NCBI GenBank assembly: GCA_038203955.1
Contig: JBBRDK010000105.1
Location: forward strand, 1 to 12,515
Direction of reading: 5' to 3'
Source: JALYUA01 sp038203955
GTDB lineage: Bacteria; Acidobacteriota; Thermoanaerobaculia; UBA5066; Gp7-AA6
DNA length: 12,515 nucleotides
This document shows positions 1 through 6,625 of the stretch, piece by piece. The notes below the pieces were generated by a model that was not told the DNA's origin, searched no databases, and saw nothing but the letters and a program-made list of their open reading frames with translations. Position 1 is the stretch's first letter, and each line of letters opens with the position of its first letter. The position numbers were made by a program, and so were the translations under genes.

Positions 1-1208
1 CCGATGCAGTTGCAGAGGGCGTGCTCGACGGAAGCGGTACGCGCCTCGTTCGCCACGTAGTCGAGGTCGCACTCCGGGTCCGGGCGGTCCAGGTTGATCG
101 TGGGCGGGAGGAACCCGTCGCGCATCGCGAGGAGCGTGGCCGCGACTCCCGCCGCGCCACACGCGCCCTGGGGGTGCCCGATCATCGACTTGATGGAGGA
201 GCCGGGAATCTTCTCCGCGGCGCCGCCGAACGCGAGTCGGACCGCCCGGGTCTCCACGCGGTCGTTCAACTCGGTCGAGGTCCCGTGATACGCGAGGTAG
301 CCAATCGCCTCGGGCGGAAGCCCGGCTTCTTCGAGGGCCAGCGCCATGGCACGCGCCGGCTCCTCGCCCGTTTCGTCGAGCCGCACCCGGTGGTGGGCGT
401 CGCACGTGGACCCGTAGCCTCGGATCTCGCCGTATACGCGCGCCCCTCTGGCCCGGGCGCGATCGAGCTCCTCCAGCACGAACATCCAGGATCCCTCTCC
501 GAGGACGAACCCGTCGCGGTCGGAGGAGAACGGCCGCGACGCCCGGGGGGGATCGCCCTCGCGCGCGGTCGAGACGATCCGCATCATCGCGAACCCTTCC
601 ATGATTCCCCGGACGATCGTCGCGTCCACCCCCCCGGCCAGGAACACGTCGCCGGTTCCGAACTTGATCGCGCGAAACGCGTGCCCGAGAGCATCCGTCG
701 ACGACGCGCACCCCGTCGAGAGGACGTGCGACAGCCCTCGCAGGCCGAAGTGCATCGAGAGCTCGGACGACAGGCTCCCGATCGTCCCCGACGGGATCGA
801 GTAGACGGAGGCCTTCTTGATCTGGTTCGTGTAGTACAGGTGGTACATGCGCTCCGAGAACTCGATTCCCCCTCCGCCCGTCCCGAGGACGACCCCGATG
901 GCGCGGCGCTCCGCGAGGGTGAGCGCCCCGGTATCGATCCCTGCATCGTCGAGCGCTTCAGACGCCGCGGCGATCGACATGGGAACCGCGCGGGAGACGT
1001 GCCGGATGTCTTTCGCGCCGACCCACGCCGCGATGTCGAGCCCCTTGACCTCGCCCGCGATGGTGGCCGGCAGGCCCTCGGGATCGAAGAGCGAGATGCG
1101 TCCGACACCGCTTCGCCCTTCCCGGAGCGCCCGCGCGTACGCCTCCCGATCGTTTCCGTTCGGAGAGAGACAACCGATTCCGGTGATGGCGACGCGGCGG
1201 GCAGACAC
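1..1208 (-). CDS. fabF: Beta-ketoacyl-ACP synthase II family protein (FabF-type), C-terminus cut by window edge
   Basis: This is a condensing enzyme of fatty acid (or polyketide-like) chain elongation, joining malonyl-ACP to an acyl-enzyme in the cytoplasm. The 402 visible residues begin with the thiolase-fold strand SARRVAITGIG. The catalytic triad is present: Cys167 in STGCASS, His308 in YHGTST and His345 in IGHPQGACG. The C-terminal EHALCNCIG at the edge is the family's usual NSFGFGG region, so only about 10 residues should be missing. The GTG start at 1206-1208 is the only reasonable one, because an in-frame stop lies about 20 bp upstream and GTG leads directly into the first strand. No Shine-Dalgarno is visible; a TAGTAT hexamer lies 7 bp upstream of GTG. 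It is separated from the upstream hydrolase gene by 137 bp containing a repeat, so it is probably its own transcription unit. FabF itself versus a specialised KAS paralogue cannot be decided from this fragment; the HPQGAC variant around the second His is slightly atypical. Confidence 0.9.
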   Translation of the reverse strand, partial: MSARRVAITGIGCLSPNGNDREAYARALREGRSGVGRISLFDPEGLPATIAGEVKGLDIAAWVGAKDIRHVSRAVPMSIAAASEALDDAGIDTGALTLAERRAIGVVLGTGGGGIEFSERMYHLYYTNQIKKASVYSIPSGTIGSLSSELSMHFGLRGLSHVLSTGCASSTDALGHAFRAIKFGTGDVFLAGGVDATIVRGIMEGFAMMRIVSTAREGDPPRASRPFSSDRDGFVLGEGSWMFVLEELDRARARGARVYGEIRGYGSTCDAHHRVRLDETGEEPARAMALALEEAGLPPEAIGYLAYHGTSTELNDRVETRAVRLAFGGAAEKIPGSSIKSMIGHPQGACGAAGVAATLLAMRDGFLPPTINLDRPDPECDLDYVANEARTASVEHALCNCI

Positions 1209-1215
1209 AGTCGGG

Positions 1216-1221
1216 ATACTA
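1216..1221 (-). promoter_or_regulatory. Candidate -10 box for the fabF-type gene
   Basis: On the minus strand this reads TAGTAT, an AT-rich hexamer in a GC-rich setting, ending 7 bp before the GTG start. That spacing would place transcription initiation at or next to the start codon, giving a leaderless mRNA. No convincing -35 box was seen. It is an inference from position and composition only. Confidence 0.35.
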
Positions 1222-1229
1222 AGCGGTAG

Positions 1230-1347
1230 TCAGTTCTCAGTTCTCAATTTTGAGTCATTTTTGGATTTTTCCCTGAGGCGTTCCTAAGACGACCGCTCCC
1301 GATGACGAACCGACAACCGAGAACTGAAAACTGAAGACTGACAACTC
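1230..1347. repeat. Heptamer repeat locus 1: inverted arms between hydrolase and fabF
   Basis: The left arm, 1230-1257, holds units TCAGTTC, TCAGTTC, TCAATTT and TGAGTCA. The right arm, about 1313-1347, holds ACAACCG, AGAACTG, AAAACTG, AAGACTG and ACAACTC, which is the reverse-complement sense. A spacer of about 55 bp without clear repeats separates them. The right arm begins at the TGA stop of the hydrolase (1346-1348). The two arms could pair into an imperfect hairpin in the transcript downstream of the hydrolase. Function is unknown. Confidence 0.85.
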
Positions 1348-2128
1348 ATTCCGCCCCCGCGTTCTTCGCGAACCATCCGTCGAGCACGCGGAGAAGGCGG
1401 AGCGGGACGTATTTCACGAGGGCGTCCGCGTGCATTTCCCCTGGGAGATCGAAGTGCACGTAGTCGACGGGAGGCGCCGCCGCCTGCGCCAGGAGCTCGC
1501 CGTGGGACGGCGCGACGAGCCAGTCGCCTTCGGCGGTGATGATCAGCTTCGGGATCGAGAGCCGGCCGAGAGATTCCGCGACGTCCGGACGGCGGGCAAA
1601 CGGAGCGCCCGCCGACATCCGCGGCATCTGCACGGCCTTGCGGAGGCTGACCTGCTTCCGCGCCGCCGCGGTCCAGGGCCGCGGGCGCAGCGTCTTCAGG
1701 TCCGCGGGCGAGGAGATCATCGCGAGCGCGCGGCACGGCAGATGCGGGAAGAGCCCGAGCGTTCCCGCGGCGATCGACCCTCCGAGAGAAAGCCCGAGAA
1801 TGGCGAAGCGGCTGTAGGGACGCCCGTCTCCGACGAGCTGGTCGACGACGGCTTTCAAGTCGAGCGCCTCGAACGCGCCGAACGAATACGCGCCGCCGCT
1901 GTCCCCGTGCCCCCGGAAATCGAGGACGGCGACGTCGTACCCCCGCCGCGCGTAGTGCGTCGCGAGGAAGAGGTTCTCGCGGGCGAGCCGCACCCGCCAG
2001 AAACCGGGAGCGATGACCAGGAGCTCCGAAGAAGGGCGGCGCCACCACGTGTAGGCGATGGGGGTGTCGTCCGCGGCACGAACCCGCCGCTGCAGCACTT
2101 CTCCGGCCGCGCGCGGACCGGCGCTCAT
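1346..2128 (-). CDS. Alpha/beta hydrolase, coupled to moeA
   Basis: A 260-residue cytoplasmic alpha/beta-hydrolase fold protein, probably an esterase/lipase-like or thioesterase-like enzyme; the substrate cannot be read from sequence. Visible landmarks are the strand LLVIAPG (37-42), the VLDFRGHGDS turn (68-77), the nucleophile elbow GLSLGG with Ser114, the acid Asp202 in ITAEGDW, and the base His233 in GEMHAD. There is no signal peptide or membrane segment. The start is the ATG at 2126-2128, whose last bases overlap the moeA stop (ATGA), so translation is probably coupled to moeA and both are one transcript. The minus-strand frame stays open far upstream of this ATG, through moeA, but that extension has no recognisable domain and overlaps moeA completely, so it was not used. 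The stop codon coincides with the first unit of repeat locus 1. Confidence 0.88.
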   Translation of the reverse strand: MSAGPRAAGEVLQRRVRAADDTPIAYTWWRRPSSELLVIAPGFWRVRLARENLFLATHYARRGYDVAVLDFRGHGDSGGAYSFGAFEALDLKAVVDQLVGDGRPYSRFAILGLSLGGSIAAGTLGLFPHLPCRALAMISSPADLKTLRPRPWTAAARKQVSLRKAVQMPRMSAGAPFARRPDVAESLGRLSIPKLIITAEGDWLVAPSHGELLAQAAAPPVDYVHFDLPGEMHADALVKYVPLRLLRVLDGWFAKNAGAE

Positions 2129-3324
2129 CGCGACAGAAGCAGGCAGGAGACGGAGTCCCCTTCCGGGAGACGGGGAGAGCCCGCGGGAACGTGAATGAGG
2201 GCGTTCGCCCGTCCGTGCGCCGCGAGGTCGTGGCTCCCCGAGGACCGCAGAGGCTCCACCCGCAGGACGCTGTCGGAAAAGTCGAGCGTGGCATCGAGGA
2301 ATCGATCGCGTTCGCCCGACGACTCCAGGGCTCGTTTCAGAATCGCCGTCACCCGGGGCGCGGCGGGATCGGTCTCGCCCTCGAAACGGGCGAGAGCCTC
2401 GCGCGCGAAGACGTGAAAGCCGACCGCGGCCGAGACCGGGTTGCCGGGGAGGCCGATCCAGAAGACGCGTCCCCGCCGGCCCACCGCGATGGGCTTCCCG
2501 GGCTGCATGGCGACGCGGTGGAAGAGGATGTCGAAGCCCGCGACCGCGGCGGCGGGGGGCAACAGGTCCAGGTCCCCCGCGGAGACGCCGCCCGTCGTGA
2601 TCAGGAAGTCCTCGCTCTCGCCCGCCTCGGCGAAGAGCCGCGCGACGTGCGCCGGATCGTCCGGCACGGCCGGCGCCCGGCGGGCGGTCCAACCGAGCGC
2701 GGCGCATTCGGCGAGGAGCATCGGGCCGTTGGAGTCCCGCAGCCGGCCCGGAGCCGGCGTGTCTGCGCCCCGCACGATTTCGTCGCCGGTGGCCGCGATC
2801 GTCACCCGTGGCGCGCGGAAGACCTCGACCGGCTCGCGTCCGGCGAGCGCGGCGAGGGCCACGTCTCCCGGCCGCAGCCGCCGGCCCGCGGCCAGGAGCG
2901 CCGTTTCCGCGCGCACACTCTCGCCGCGGCGCCGGACGTGCGCGCCGGCCCTGGGGACGATCTCGAATCGAACGGTCCCGGCGCCGCGGGCCGCCCGCTC
3001 GACCGGCACGATCGCCTCGGTTCCCGGAGGCAGCGGCGCTCCGGTCATGACGCGGACGGCCTCCCCCGGGGACAGGGGAGCGGGTGGCGCGGACCCGGCG
3101 CCCACGAGCCCGGCGCGTTCGGGGATCTCGCGTCCGGATTCCACGTCGGCCACCCGCACGGCGTATCCGTCCATCGCGGAGGTGTCGAACGGCGGCCAGT
3201 CGACGTCGGAGTGGACCTCCCTCGCGAGAACCCGGCCGGCGGCCCGCTCGAGCGGAACATCCTCGACGCTCGCGGGAGAGACCGCGGCGGCGAGAACCGA
3301 CAGAGCCTGCGCGACGGTGAGCAC
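2125..3324 (-). CDS. moeA: Molybdopterin molybdenumtransferase MoeA
   Basis: MoeA inserts molybdate into adenylylated molybdopterin, the last step of molybdenum cofactor synthesis, in the cytoplasm. The protein of 399 residues has the usual length for the family. Signatures in order are PPFDTSAMDGYAV (44-56), the MTGAPLPPG segment (93-101), ATGDE (178-182), TTGGVSAGD (243-251), GLPGNPVSA (291-299), and the C-terminal domain IV stretch SSGSHDLAAHGRANALI (361-377). I chose the GTG at 3322-3324 because the preceding 52 in-frame residues are unlike MoeA and run into the divergent promoter region, while GTG begins the family's N-terminal helix. A TACAAT hexamer ends 7 bp before GTG, suggesting a leaderless mRNA. 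The stop overlaps the ATG of the downstream hydrolase. XdhC, another molybdoenzyme factor, is encoded about 2.4 kb away. Confidence 0.95.
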   Translation of the reverse strand: MLTVAQALSVLAAAVSPASVEDVPLERAAGRVLAREVHSDVDWPPFDTSAMDGYAVRVADVESGREIPERAGLVGAGSAPPAPLSPGEAVRVMTGAPLPPGTEAIVPVERAARGAGTVRFEIVPRAGAHVRRRGESVRAETALLAAGRRLRPGDVALAALAGREPVEVFRAPRVTIAATGDEIVRGADTPAPGRLRDSNGPMLLAECAALGWTARRAPAVPDDPAHVARLFAEAGESEDFLITTGGVSAGDLDLLPPAAAVAGFDILFHRVAMQPGKPIAVGRRGRVFWIGLPGNPVSAAVGFHVFAREALARFEGETDPAAPRVTAILKRALESSGERDRFLDATLDFSDSVLRVEPLRSSGSHDLAAHGRANALIHVPAGSPRLPEGDSVSCLLLSR

Positions 3325-3331
3325 GGTTCGG

Positions 3332-3337
3332 ATTGTA
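3332..3337 (-). promoter_or_regulatory. moeA: Candidate -10 box for moeA
   Basis: On the minus strand this reads TACAAT, five of six matches to the bacterial -10 consensus, ending 7 bp before the GTG start of moeA. The spacing matches that upstream of the fabF-type gene. No clear -35 is visible. Transcription would begin at about the start codon. Confidence 0.45.
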
Positions 3338-3390
3338 GATGCCGCGCGAGATCGCCCCGCCGCCGTGAGCCATTCCCCGGCCCCTGCGTT

Positions 3391-3399
3391 TGGTACCAT
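3391..3399 (+). promoter_or_regulatory. Candidate extended -10 for the DUF4388 gene
   Basis: TGGTACCAT fits the extended -10 pattern TGnTAnnnT and lies 16 bp before the ATG at 3416. It sits in the 91-bp divergent gap between moeA and this gene, the only gap longer than 20 bp that lacks the heptamer repeat. It is a weak call from sequence alone. Confidence 0.3.
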
Positions 3400-3415
3400 C
3401 GCGTCCACCCCTCTT

Positions 3416-4183
3416 ATGGATAAGAAGTTCGAGTACCGGGGTGACCTGGCCGTCACGCCGCTCGCCGAGATCCTCGCCACGATCCATCGGTATCGCGTCC
3501 CCGGAGTCGTGACCGTTTCGCGGGAGGGCCGGGTGCGGCGGATCTACCTCGACGACGGCCTGGTCGTGTTCGCGACGTCCAACGAGCGGGAGGTCAGCCT
3601 CGGCATGTACCTCTTGAAGCGCGGCCTCTTGAAGCCCGAATCCGCGAAGGAGGCGGAGGAGCGGAGGACGCGGGACGGACTCCGCCTGGGGCAGGTCCTC
3701 TTGCAGATGGGATTCCTGACGCCGGAAAAACTGAACGAGGCGGTCGACGGTCAGATCCGCGAGATCCTGTGGGGCGCCTTCGAATGGGACACGGGCGACG
3801 TCCTCTTCGAGATCGGGGGAAAGAGAACGGGCGAGTTCGTCCGGATCGACGCCCCCATCCCGCGAGTCATTCTCGAAGGGGTGCGGCGTTCGGCGGACGT
3901 GCGCCGGCTCATCCTGAGGCTCGGAAGCTCGAGCACCGTTCTCGAGCGGACGCGCAACGCCCTTCTCGATCTCTTCAGCGGCCCGGAGCGCCAGTACTAC
4001 GAGGGGATCGACGGGCGGACGCCGCTGCAGCACCTCGCCGGGCGGGGGCCGGGCGCGGTCTCCGAGAACGCGCGGATCCTCTACGCGTTCTTCTGCCTCG
4101 GCCTCGTCCGAAAGGTTCGCGGGTCGGGCGCCGGCGCCCGCCGGATCCAGTACAAGACGGAAGGCGGGTCGCTGGGGAACTAG
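3416..4183 (+). CDS. DUF4388 domain-containing protein
   Basis: A 255-residue soluble protein without signal peptide. Residues about 5-60 (FEYRGDLAVTPLAEILATIH and the following strands VVTVSREGRVRRIYLDDG) have the typical start of the DUF4388 (PatA-type) domain, found in gliding/pilus and two-component contexts in myxobacteria, cyanobacteria and Acidobacteriota. Two similar short helical motifs follow, LGMYLLKRGLLKPESAKEA (62-80) and LGQVLLQMGFLTPEKLNEA (91-109). These resemble the N-terminal helices of GspE/PilB-type ATPases that recur beside DUF4388. The C-terminal part (about 160-240) is helical and not recognised. Its role is unknown; a signalling or pilus-regulatory adaptor is plausible by association only, as the pil genes lie 6 kb away. 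The ATG at 3416 is chosen because the domain starts directly after it; the plus-strand frame upstream is open only as a shadow of moeA. Confidence 0.85.
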   Translation: MDKKFEYRGDLAVTPLAEILATIHRYRVPGVVTVSREGRVRRIYLDDGLVVFATSNEREVSLGMYLLKRGLLKPESAKEAEERRTRDGLRLGQVLLQMGFLTPEKLNEAVDGQIREILWGAFEWDTGDVLFEIGGKRTGEFVRIDAPIPRVILEGVRRSADVRRLILRLGSSSTVLERTRNALLDLFSGPERQYYEGIDGRTPLQHLAGRGPGAVSENARILYAFFCLGLVRKVRGSGAGARRIQYKTEGGSLGN

Positions 4184-4211
4184 CTGTCAGCTCTCAGCTG
4201 TCAGCTCTCAG
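4184..4211. repeat. Heptamer repeat locus 2: single four-unit array
   Basis: Four perfect-register heptamers, CTGTCAG, CTCTCAG, CTGTCAG, CTCTCAG, start at the base immediately after the TAG stop of the DUF4388 gene. The strict alternation makes a 14-bp higher-order unit present twice. No inverted partner arm is visible before fmdB, unlike the other loci. Confidence 0.85.
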
Positions 4212-4238
4212 CGAGCGGGCTGTGGACTTTCGGCCGTG

Positions 4239-4244
4239 TAAACT
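4239..4244 (+). promoter_or_regulatory. Candidate -10 box for the fmdB-type gene
   Basis: TAAACT, preceded by TG, ends 8 bp before the ATG at 4253. There is no Shine-Dalgarno in those 8 bases (tctctcgc), so the transcript may be leaderless. No -35 was recognised. Confidence 0.35.
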
Positions 4245-4252
4245 TCTCTCGC

Positions 4253-4675
4253 ATGCCGATTTACGAATACCTCTGCCAGAAGTGTGGCCGGAAGACTGAG
4301 GTAATCCAGAATCACTCCGACCCTCCGCCGAAGAAATGCCCCCACTGCGGCGGGGCCGTGAAGAAGGCATTTTCGGCGCCCGCCATCCAGTTCAAGGGGA
4401 GCGGCTTCTACATCACGGACTACGGCAAGGGCGACATGGCCGCCACCCAGGGCGACGGCTCCGAGAAGTCGGGCGCTGAAAAAGGCGACAAGTCGGAAAA
4501 GACAGAGAAGTCGGAAAAGACCGAAAAAGCCGGAAAGTCGGAACCGGCGGCGGCCGCGGCCGGTGGAGGAGACGGGGCGGAGAAGGGCGGCAAGTCTTCG
4601 AAGAAGGAGTCGGGACCCTCATCCTCTTCCAAGCCGTCCGAGAAGAAAAAGGAAGCGCGCAAGCCGGGCGATTGA
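4253..4675 (+). CDS. FmdB family zinc-ribbon protein with a charged low-complexity tail
   Basis: A 140-residue protein. The N-terminal 45 residues are a classic FmdB-type zinc ribbon (MPIYEYLCQKCG ... KKCPHCGG) with four zinc-binding cysteines, Cys8, Cys11, Cys29 and Cys32. The family is named after a putative regulator of a formamidase operon, but its biochemical role is unproven. Residues 46-59 (APAIQFKGSGFYITDYG) are the usual conserved continuation. From about residue 60 the protein is low-complexity, rich in Lys, Glu, Ser, Gly and Ala, including a KSEKTE hexapeptide at 80-85 and 86-91 with a degenerate third copy. The tail is likely disordered. The ATG start is clear because the ribbon begins at residue 1. 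The gene converges on galU with 18 bp between the stops. Confidence 0.92.
   Translation: MPIYEYLCQKCGRKTEVIQNHSDPPPKKCPHCGGAVKKAFSAPAIQFKGSGFYITDYGKGDMAATQGDGSEKSGAEKGDKSEKTEKSEKTEKAGKSEPAAAAAGGGDGAEKGGKSSKKESGPSSSSKPSEKKKEARKPGD
4490..4543 (+). repeat. 18-bp tandem repeat inside the fmdB-type gene
   Basis: Three 18-bp units (4490-4507, 4508-4525, 4526-4543) encode KSEKTE, KSEKTE and KAGKSE. The first two differ at few bases and the third is more diverged. The period is a multiple of three, so copy-number change would keep the reading frame. Confidence 0.75.
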
Positions 4676-4693
4676 CGGCCGCCCCGCCGGTCG

Positions 4694-5560
4694 CTAGAGC
4701 GCGAGGCCCTTCAGGTACTCCCGGAACTCCGCTCCCAGATCCGGCCGCGAGAGCGCGATCTCGACGGTGGCTTTCAGGAAGCCGAGCTTGTCTCCCGCGT
4801 CGTATCGGGTGCCGGAAAAGAGATACCCGTCGATCGGTCTCTTCTGAAGGAGCGCCTTCAACCCGGACGTCAGCTGGATCTCTCCGCCGACGTCCGAGCG
4901 CGTGCTCTCGAGGATCCCGAAGATCTCCGGGGGGAGAAGGTACCGGCCGATGATCGCCAGATTGCTCGGCGCGCGGTCGGCGGGAGGCTTCTCCACCATG
5001 TCGGAAAGGACGACGACGCGCTCCTCCGCGCGTTCTCCGGCCGCGATCCCGTACTGGTGCGTCTGCGACCGCGGGACCTCCTGCAGGGCGATGACGGGAT
5101 TGCCGCGCCGCTCGTAAAGCCGGATCATCTGCCCGATGCACGGGTCATCCGCGACGACGATGTCGTCCGAAAGCAGGACCGCGAACGGCTCGTCGCCGAC
5201 CTGATCGCGCGCCTGGAGGACGGCGTGGCCGAGACCGAGCGCCTGCGCCTGCCGGACGGAGGAGATCCGCGCGAGAGAGGACACCGCGCGCACCTGTTTG
5301 AGCATGTCCTGCTTGCCGCGCTCTTCGAGCGTCCGCTCGAGCTCGTACGAGAGGTCGAAGTGGTCCTCCAGCGCGCTCTTGCCGCGGCTGGTCACGAGCA
5401 CGATGCGCTCGATCCCCGCCGCGACGGCCTCCTCGACGACGTACTGGACGAGCGGCTTGTCGACGAGCGGAAGCATTTCCTTCGGCTGAGCCTTCGTCGC
5501 CGGAAGAAACCGCGTGCCGAGCCCGGCGGCGGGAAAGACGGCGACGCGGACGGAGCTCAT
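4694..5560 (-). CDS. galU: UTP--glucose-1-phosphate uridylyltransferase GalU
   Basis: GalU makes UDP-glucose from UTP and glucose-1-phosphate, feeding cell-envelope polysaccharide and trehalose/glycogen pathways in the cytoplasm. The 288 residues match the family length. Motifs in order are the nucleotide-binding loop AAGLGTRFLPATK (11-23) followed by PKEMLPLVDKP (26-36), the metal-binding LLSDDIV (129-135), the VEKPP segment (189-193), IIGRYLLPPEIF (203-214), GGEIQLTSGLKALL (225-238) and the Lys-containing sugar-phosphate site YDAGDKLGFLKA (253-264). The ATG at 5558-5560 starts five residues before the first strand. No Shine-Dalgarno is obvious. The gene diverges from xdhC, with repeat locus 3 filling the 180-bp gap, and converges on the fmdB-type gene. 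Confidence 0.96.
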   Translation of the reverse strand: MSSVRVAVFPAAGLGTRFLPATKAQPKEMLPLVDKPLVQYVVEEAVAAGIERIVLVTSRGKSALEDHFDLSYELERTLEERGKQDMLKQVRAVSSLARISSVRQAQALGLGHAVLQARDQVGDEPFAVLLSDDIVVADDPCIGQMIRLYERRGNPVIALQEVPRSQTHQYGIAAGERAEERVVVLSDMVEKPPADRAPSNLAIIGRYLLPPEIFGILESTRSDVGGEIQLTSGLKALLQKRPIDGYLFSGTRYDAGDKLGFLKATVEIALSRPDLGAEFREYLKGLAL

Positions 5561-5585
5561 GGCGGGGGAAGGTATCAGGAAGTCG

Positions 5586-5718
5586 TCAGTTCTCAGTTCT
5601 CAGTTCTCAGTTTTCGGTTCCGTTCCGGGAGAGGACAATCGACAGAAATCGGGCCGTCCCGAGGGAAGCGGCGTTCCGGGTCCGAACTGAAGACTGAAAA
5701 CTGACAGCTGAAAACTGT
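5586..5718. repeat. Heptamer repeat locus 3: symmetrical inverted arms between galU and xdhC
   Basis: The left arm, 5586-5620, is five units: TCAGTTC three times, TCAGTTT and TCGGTTC. The right arm, 5684-5718, is five units in opposite sense: GAACTGA, AGACTGA, AAACTGA, CAGCTGA and AAACTGT. The arms are of equal length (35 bp), in heptamer register, and separated by 63 bp of ordinary GC-rich sequence. They lie in the divergent promoter region of galU and xdhC, with the right arm ending 11 bp before the first possible xdhC start. Confidence 0.9.
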
Positions 5719-5739
5719 TCGCGCGTAAAATGAACAGTT
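5713..5739. promoter_or_regulatory. Perfect 8-bp inverted repeat around the first possible xdhC ATG
   Basis: AACTGTTC (5713-5720) and GAACAGTT (5732-5739) are exact reverse complements with 11 bp between them. The dyad covers the TAAAAT hexamer at 5726-5731 and the upstream ATG at 5730. It could be an operator or an mRNA hairpin, or simply a product of the adjoining repeat arm, since its left half overlaps the last heptamer. Confidence 0.4.
5726..5731 (+). promoter_or_regulatory. Candidate -10 box for xdhC
   Basis: TAAAAT ends 10 bp before the ATG at 5742 and overlaps the alternative ATG at 5730. If it is the promoter element, the upstream ATG would not be transcribed, which favours the 5742 start. 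No -35 was recognised. Confidence 0.35.
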
Positions 5740-5741
5740 CC

Positions 5742-6623
5742 ATGAGCAGCGACGCGGCTTTCTTCCGGCAGCTGACTTCCGAGCTCGAGGCTCGAGGGCG
5801 CATCGCACTGGCCACGGTGACGGAGACGCGGGGATCCGGGCCATCCCGCGTGGGGCGCCGCTTCCTCGTGTTCGAGGACGGGACTTTTTCGGGCACAATC
5901 GGCGGCGGCCCGTTCGAGGCCGTTGTGATCGCCGATGCGGCGGCGCTGTTCCGCCAGGAAGAAGGGCCGGGCCGGTTTCTCAAGTGGTACGACTTCTTCG
6001 AGCGGGAGATTGCGCCCGGGCAGGAACGCGAGATGACCAACATGATCTGCGGAGGATCCGCGCGCGTGTCCGTGGAACTCCTGCGCGCCGCGCCGGCGCT
6101 CCTCATCCTGGGGGGAGGGCACGTTGGCCTGGCGCTTGCTCTTCTGGCGGCACCATTGGGCTACCAGGTCACCGTCGCCGACGATCGCGAGGAGTATTCG
6201 CGACCCGAGCGCTTCCCGGCCGATGCCGCGGTCGTGCGGACCGGCCGGGACTACACCCTGCCGGAGGAATCGGTTGGGCGGGGCCGGGATCGCTACGTCG
6301 CGGTCGTTTCGCGCTGCTGGGAAACGGATCTGGCCGCTCTTCGACCGTGGCTGTCCGCCGGCGCCCCCGCGGCGCGCTACCTCGGGCTCATCGGTTCGGC
6401 GCGCAAGGTGCGCGGAGTCTTCGAAAAGCTGCGGGAAGAGGGTATTTCGGAAGAGACGCTTTCGCGGATCCATGCCCCCATCGGGCTGGCGATCGGCGCC
6501 GTGACGCCGGAAGAGATCGCGGTCGCCATCCTGGCGGAGATGATCGCCGTTCGCCGCGGGGCTGGAGAGTCGCCGACGGGCAAGGCCCGCGGGCGCCTAG
6601 CGCGGGAGGGAAAATCCGTTTGA
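5742..6623 (+). CDS. XdhC/CoxI family molybdoenzyme accessory protein
   Basis: XdhC-family proteins bind molybdenum cofactor and help sulfurate and insert it into xanthine dehydrogenase-type enzymes in the cytoplasm. The 293 residues show both family domains. The N-terminal XdhC/CoxI domain has ALATVTETRGSGPSRVG (22-38), SGTIGGGPFEA (50-60) and the conserved Cys103 in MICGG (101-105). The C-terminal Rossmann domain has LLILGGGHVGLALA (120-133), an acidic DDREE strand end (147-151), LGLIGSARK (214-222) and GLAIGAVTPEEIAVAILAEM (248-267). I chose the ATG at 5742 over that at 5730 because a candidate -10 overlaps the latter; the difference is four residues (MNSS). Two bases separate its stop from the next gene's ATG, so the two are likely co-transcribed. 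No molybdoenzyme subunit is in the window; moeA is the only related neighbour. Confidence 0.9.
   Translation: MSSDAAFFRQLTSELEARGRIALATVTETRGSGPSRVGRRFLVFEDGTFSGTIGGGPFEAVVIADAAALFRQEEGPGRFLKWYDFFEREIAPGQEREMTNMICGGSARVSVELLRAAPALLILGGGHVGLALALLAAPLGYQVTVADDREEYSRPERFPADAAVVRTGRDYTLPEESVGRGRDRYVAVVSRCWETDLAALRPWLSAGAPAARYLGLIGSARKVRGVFEKLREEGISEETLSRIHAPIGLAIGAVTPEEIAVAILAEMIAVRRGAGESPTGKARGRLAREGKSV
6604..6610 (+). promoter_or_regulatory. Shine-Dalgarno for the propeller gene
   Basis: GGGAGGG lies at the end of xdhC, 15 bp before the ATG at 6626 but only 9 bp before an in-frame TTG at 6620-6622 that overlaps the xdhC stop. The spacing fits the TTG better, which would add two residues (MR) to the product. 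Confidence 0.45.
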
Positions 6624-6625
6624 GA

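Noticed and set aside
21..1229. Plus-strand 402-codon frame opposite the fabF-type gene
   Set aside because: It mirrors the codon phase of a gene with intact catalytic residues, and its product is low-complexity Arg/Pro-rich without motifs.
2129..4033. Long minus-strand frame continuous upstream of the hydrolase start
   Set aside because: It overlaps moeA and the DUF4388 gene, is Arg/Gly/Ala-rich, and shows no domain. Open antisense frames are common in GC-rich DNA. Only the part after 2128 is a gene.
4676..4693. Hairpin terminator between convergent fmdB-type gene and galU
   Set aside because: The 18 bp are GC-rich and only an imperfect short dyad is visible, with no T-tract on either strand.
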